From: Halisarca cf. caerulea
Taxonomy: Eukaryota; Porifera; Demospongiae; Chondrillida; Halisarcidae
Assembly (NCBI GenBank): GCA_963170055.1
Contig: CAUJGJ010000397.1
Span: forward strand, 8,374,301-8,391,800
DNA: 17,500 bases
Direction of reading: 5' to 3'
This document shows positions 17,475-17,500 of this stretch, in pieces (position 1 is the first letter of the stretch; every line of letters begins with the position of its first letter). The position numbers and the translations under genes are program-made. Under the pieces are notes generated by a model, which was given only the letters and a program-made list of their open reading frames with translations, did not search any database and was not told the origin of the DNA.

Positions 17475-17500
17475 AGGGGCTGCCACAGGCAGCCCCTATA
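17475..17500 (+). mobile_element. Start of a third three-hairpin element (cut by window end)
   Basis: The same GC-rich 10-bp hairpin as at 8581-8603 and 11580-11602 occupies 17475-17497. It is preceded by a T run and followed by ATA, as in copy B. The rest of the element would lie beyond the window. Confidence 0.7.

Overview
The window looks like metazoan nuclear DNA: AT-rich, with spliced coding exons bounded by GTAAGT-type donors and pyrimidine-AG acceptors, microsatellites, and densely nested mobile elements. The combination of an OTU-type Helitron, a ParB-like gene and compact intergenic space suggests a marine invertebrate, perhaps a sponge. That is inference only; no lineage marker is present.

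Layout. Positions 3-242 (+) hold the last coding exon of an unrecognised gene. Positions 243-2873 are non-coding apart from one weak 5' exon candidate (383-493), a solo hairpin (787-848), a (TG)n tract and small repeats. Positions 2874-9560 (-) are one decayed Helitron protein gene. In coding order it has a 23-residue STPR repeat region, a Cys-rich segment, a DUF6570-like segment, an HUH/Y2 Rep nuclease, a PIF1-type helicase and a C-terminal OTU cysteine protease. I find six lesions: a frameshift in the repeats, an in-frame TAG, a ~1.5 kb insertion with 18-bp terminal inverted repeats, a 14-bp tandem duplication, a frame-shifting helicase deletion that removes Walker B, and an in-frame TGA inside the OTU domain. 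The 1.5 kb insertion itself contains a 294-bp inverted-repeat MITE and a 365-bp three-hairpin element.

Positions 9816-17397 (-) hold eight phase-compatible exons of one gene whose 5' end lies beyond the window. The N-terminal part has a ParB/sulfiredoxin-like fold. The C-terminal part resembles the permuted N4/N6 DNA-methyltransferase fold, with its catalytic DPPY-like and SAM-binding motifs replaced. This ParB plus methyltransferase architecture is otherwise typical of phage and plasmid proteins, and is the most unusual content here. Two in-frame stops with intact splice sites suggest recent inactivation of this copy. Its introns carry a second, inverted three-hairpin element (11580-11928) and a ~740-bp TIR element with GTAATACG subterminal repeats and a plus-strand ORF (14871-15611). 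A third three-hairpin copy starts at 17475 and runs off the end.

No rRNA, tRNA or CRISPR array was seen. The Helitron reading frame and the ParB-like gene lie on the same strand about 250 bp apart but appear to be independent units.
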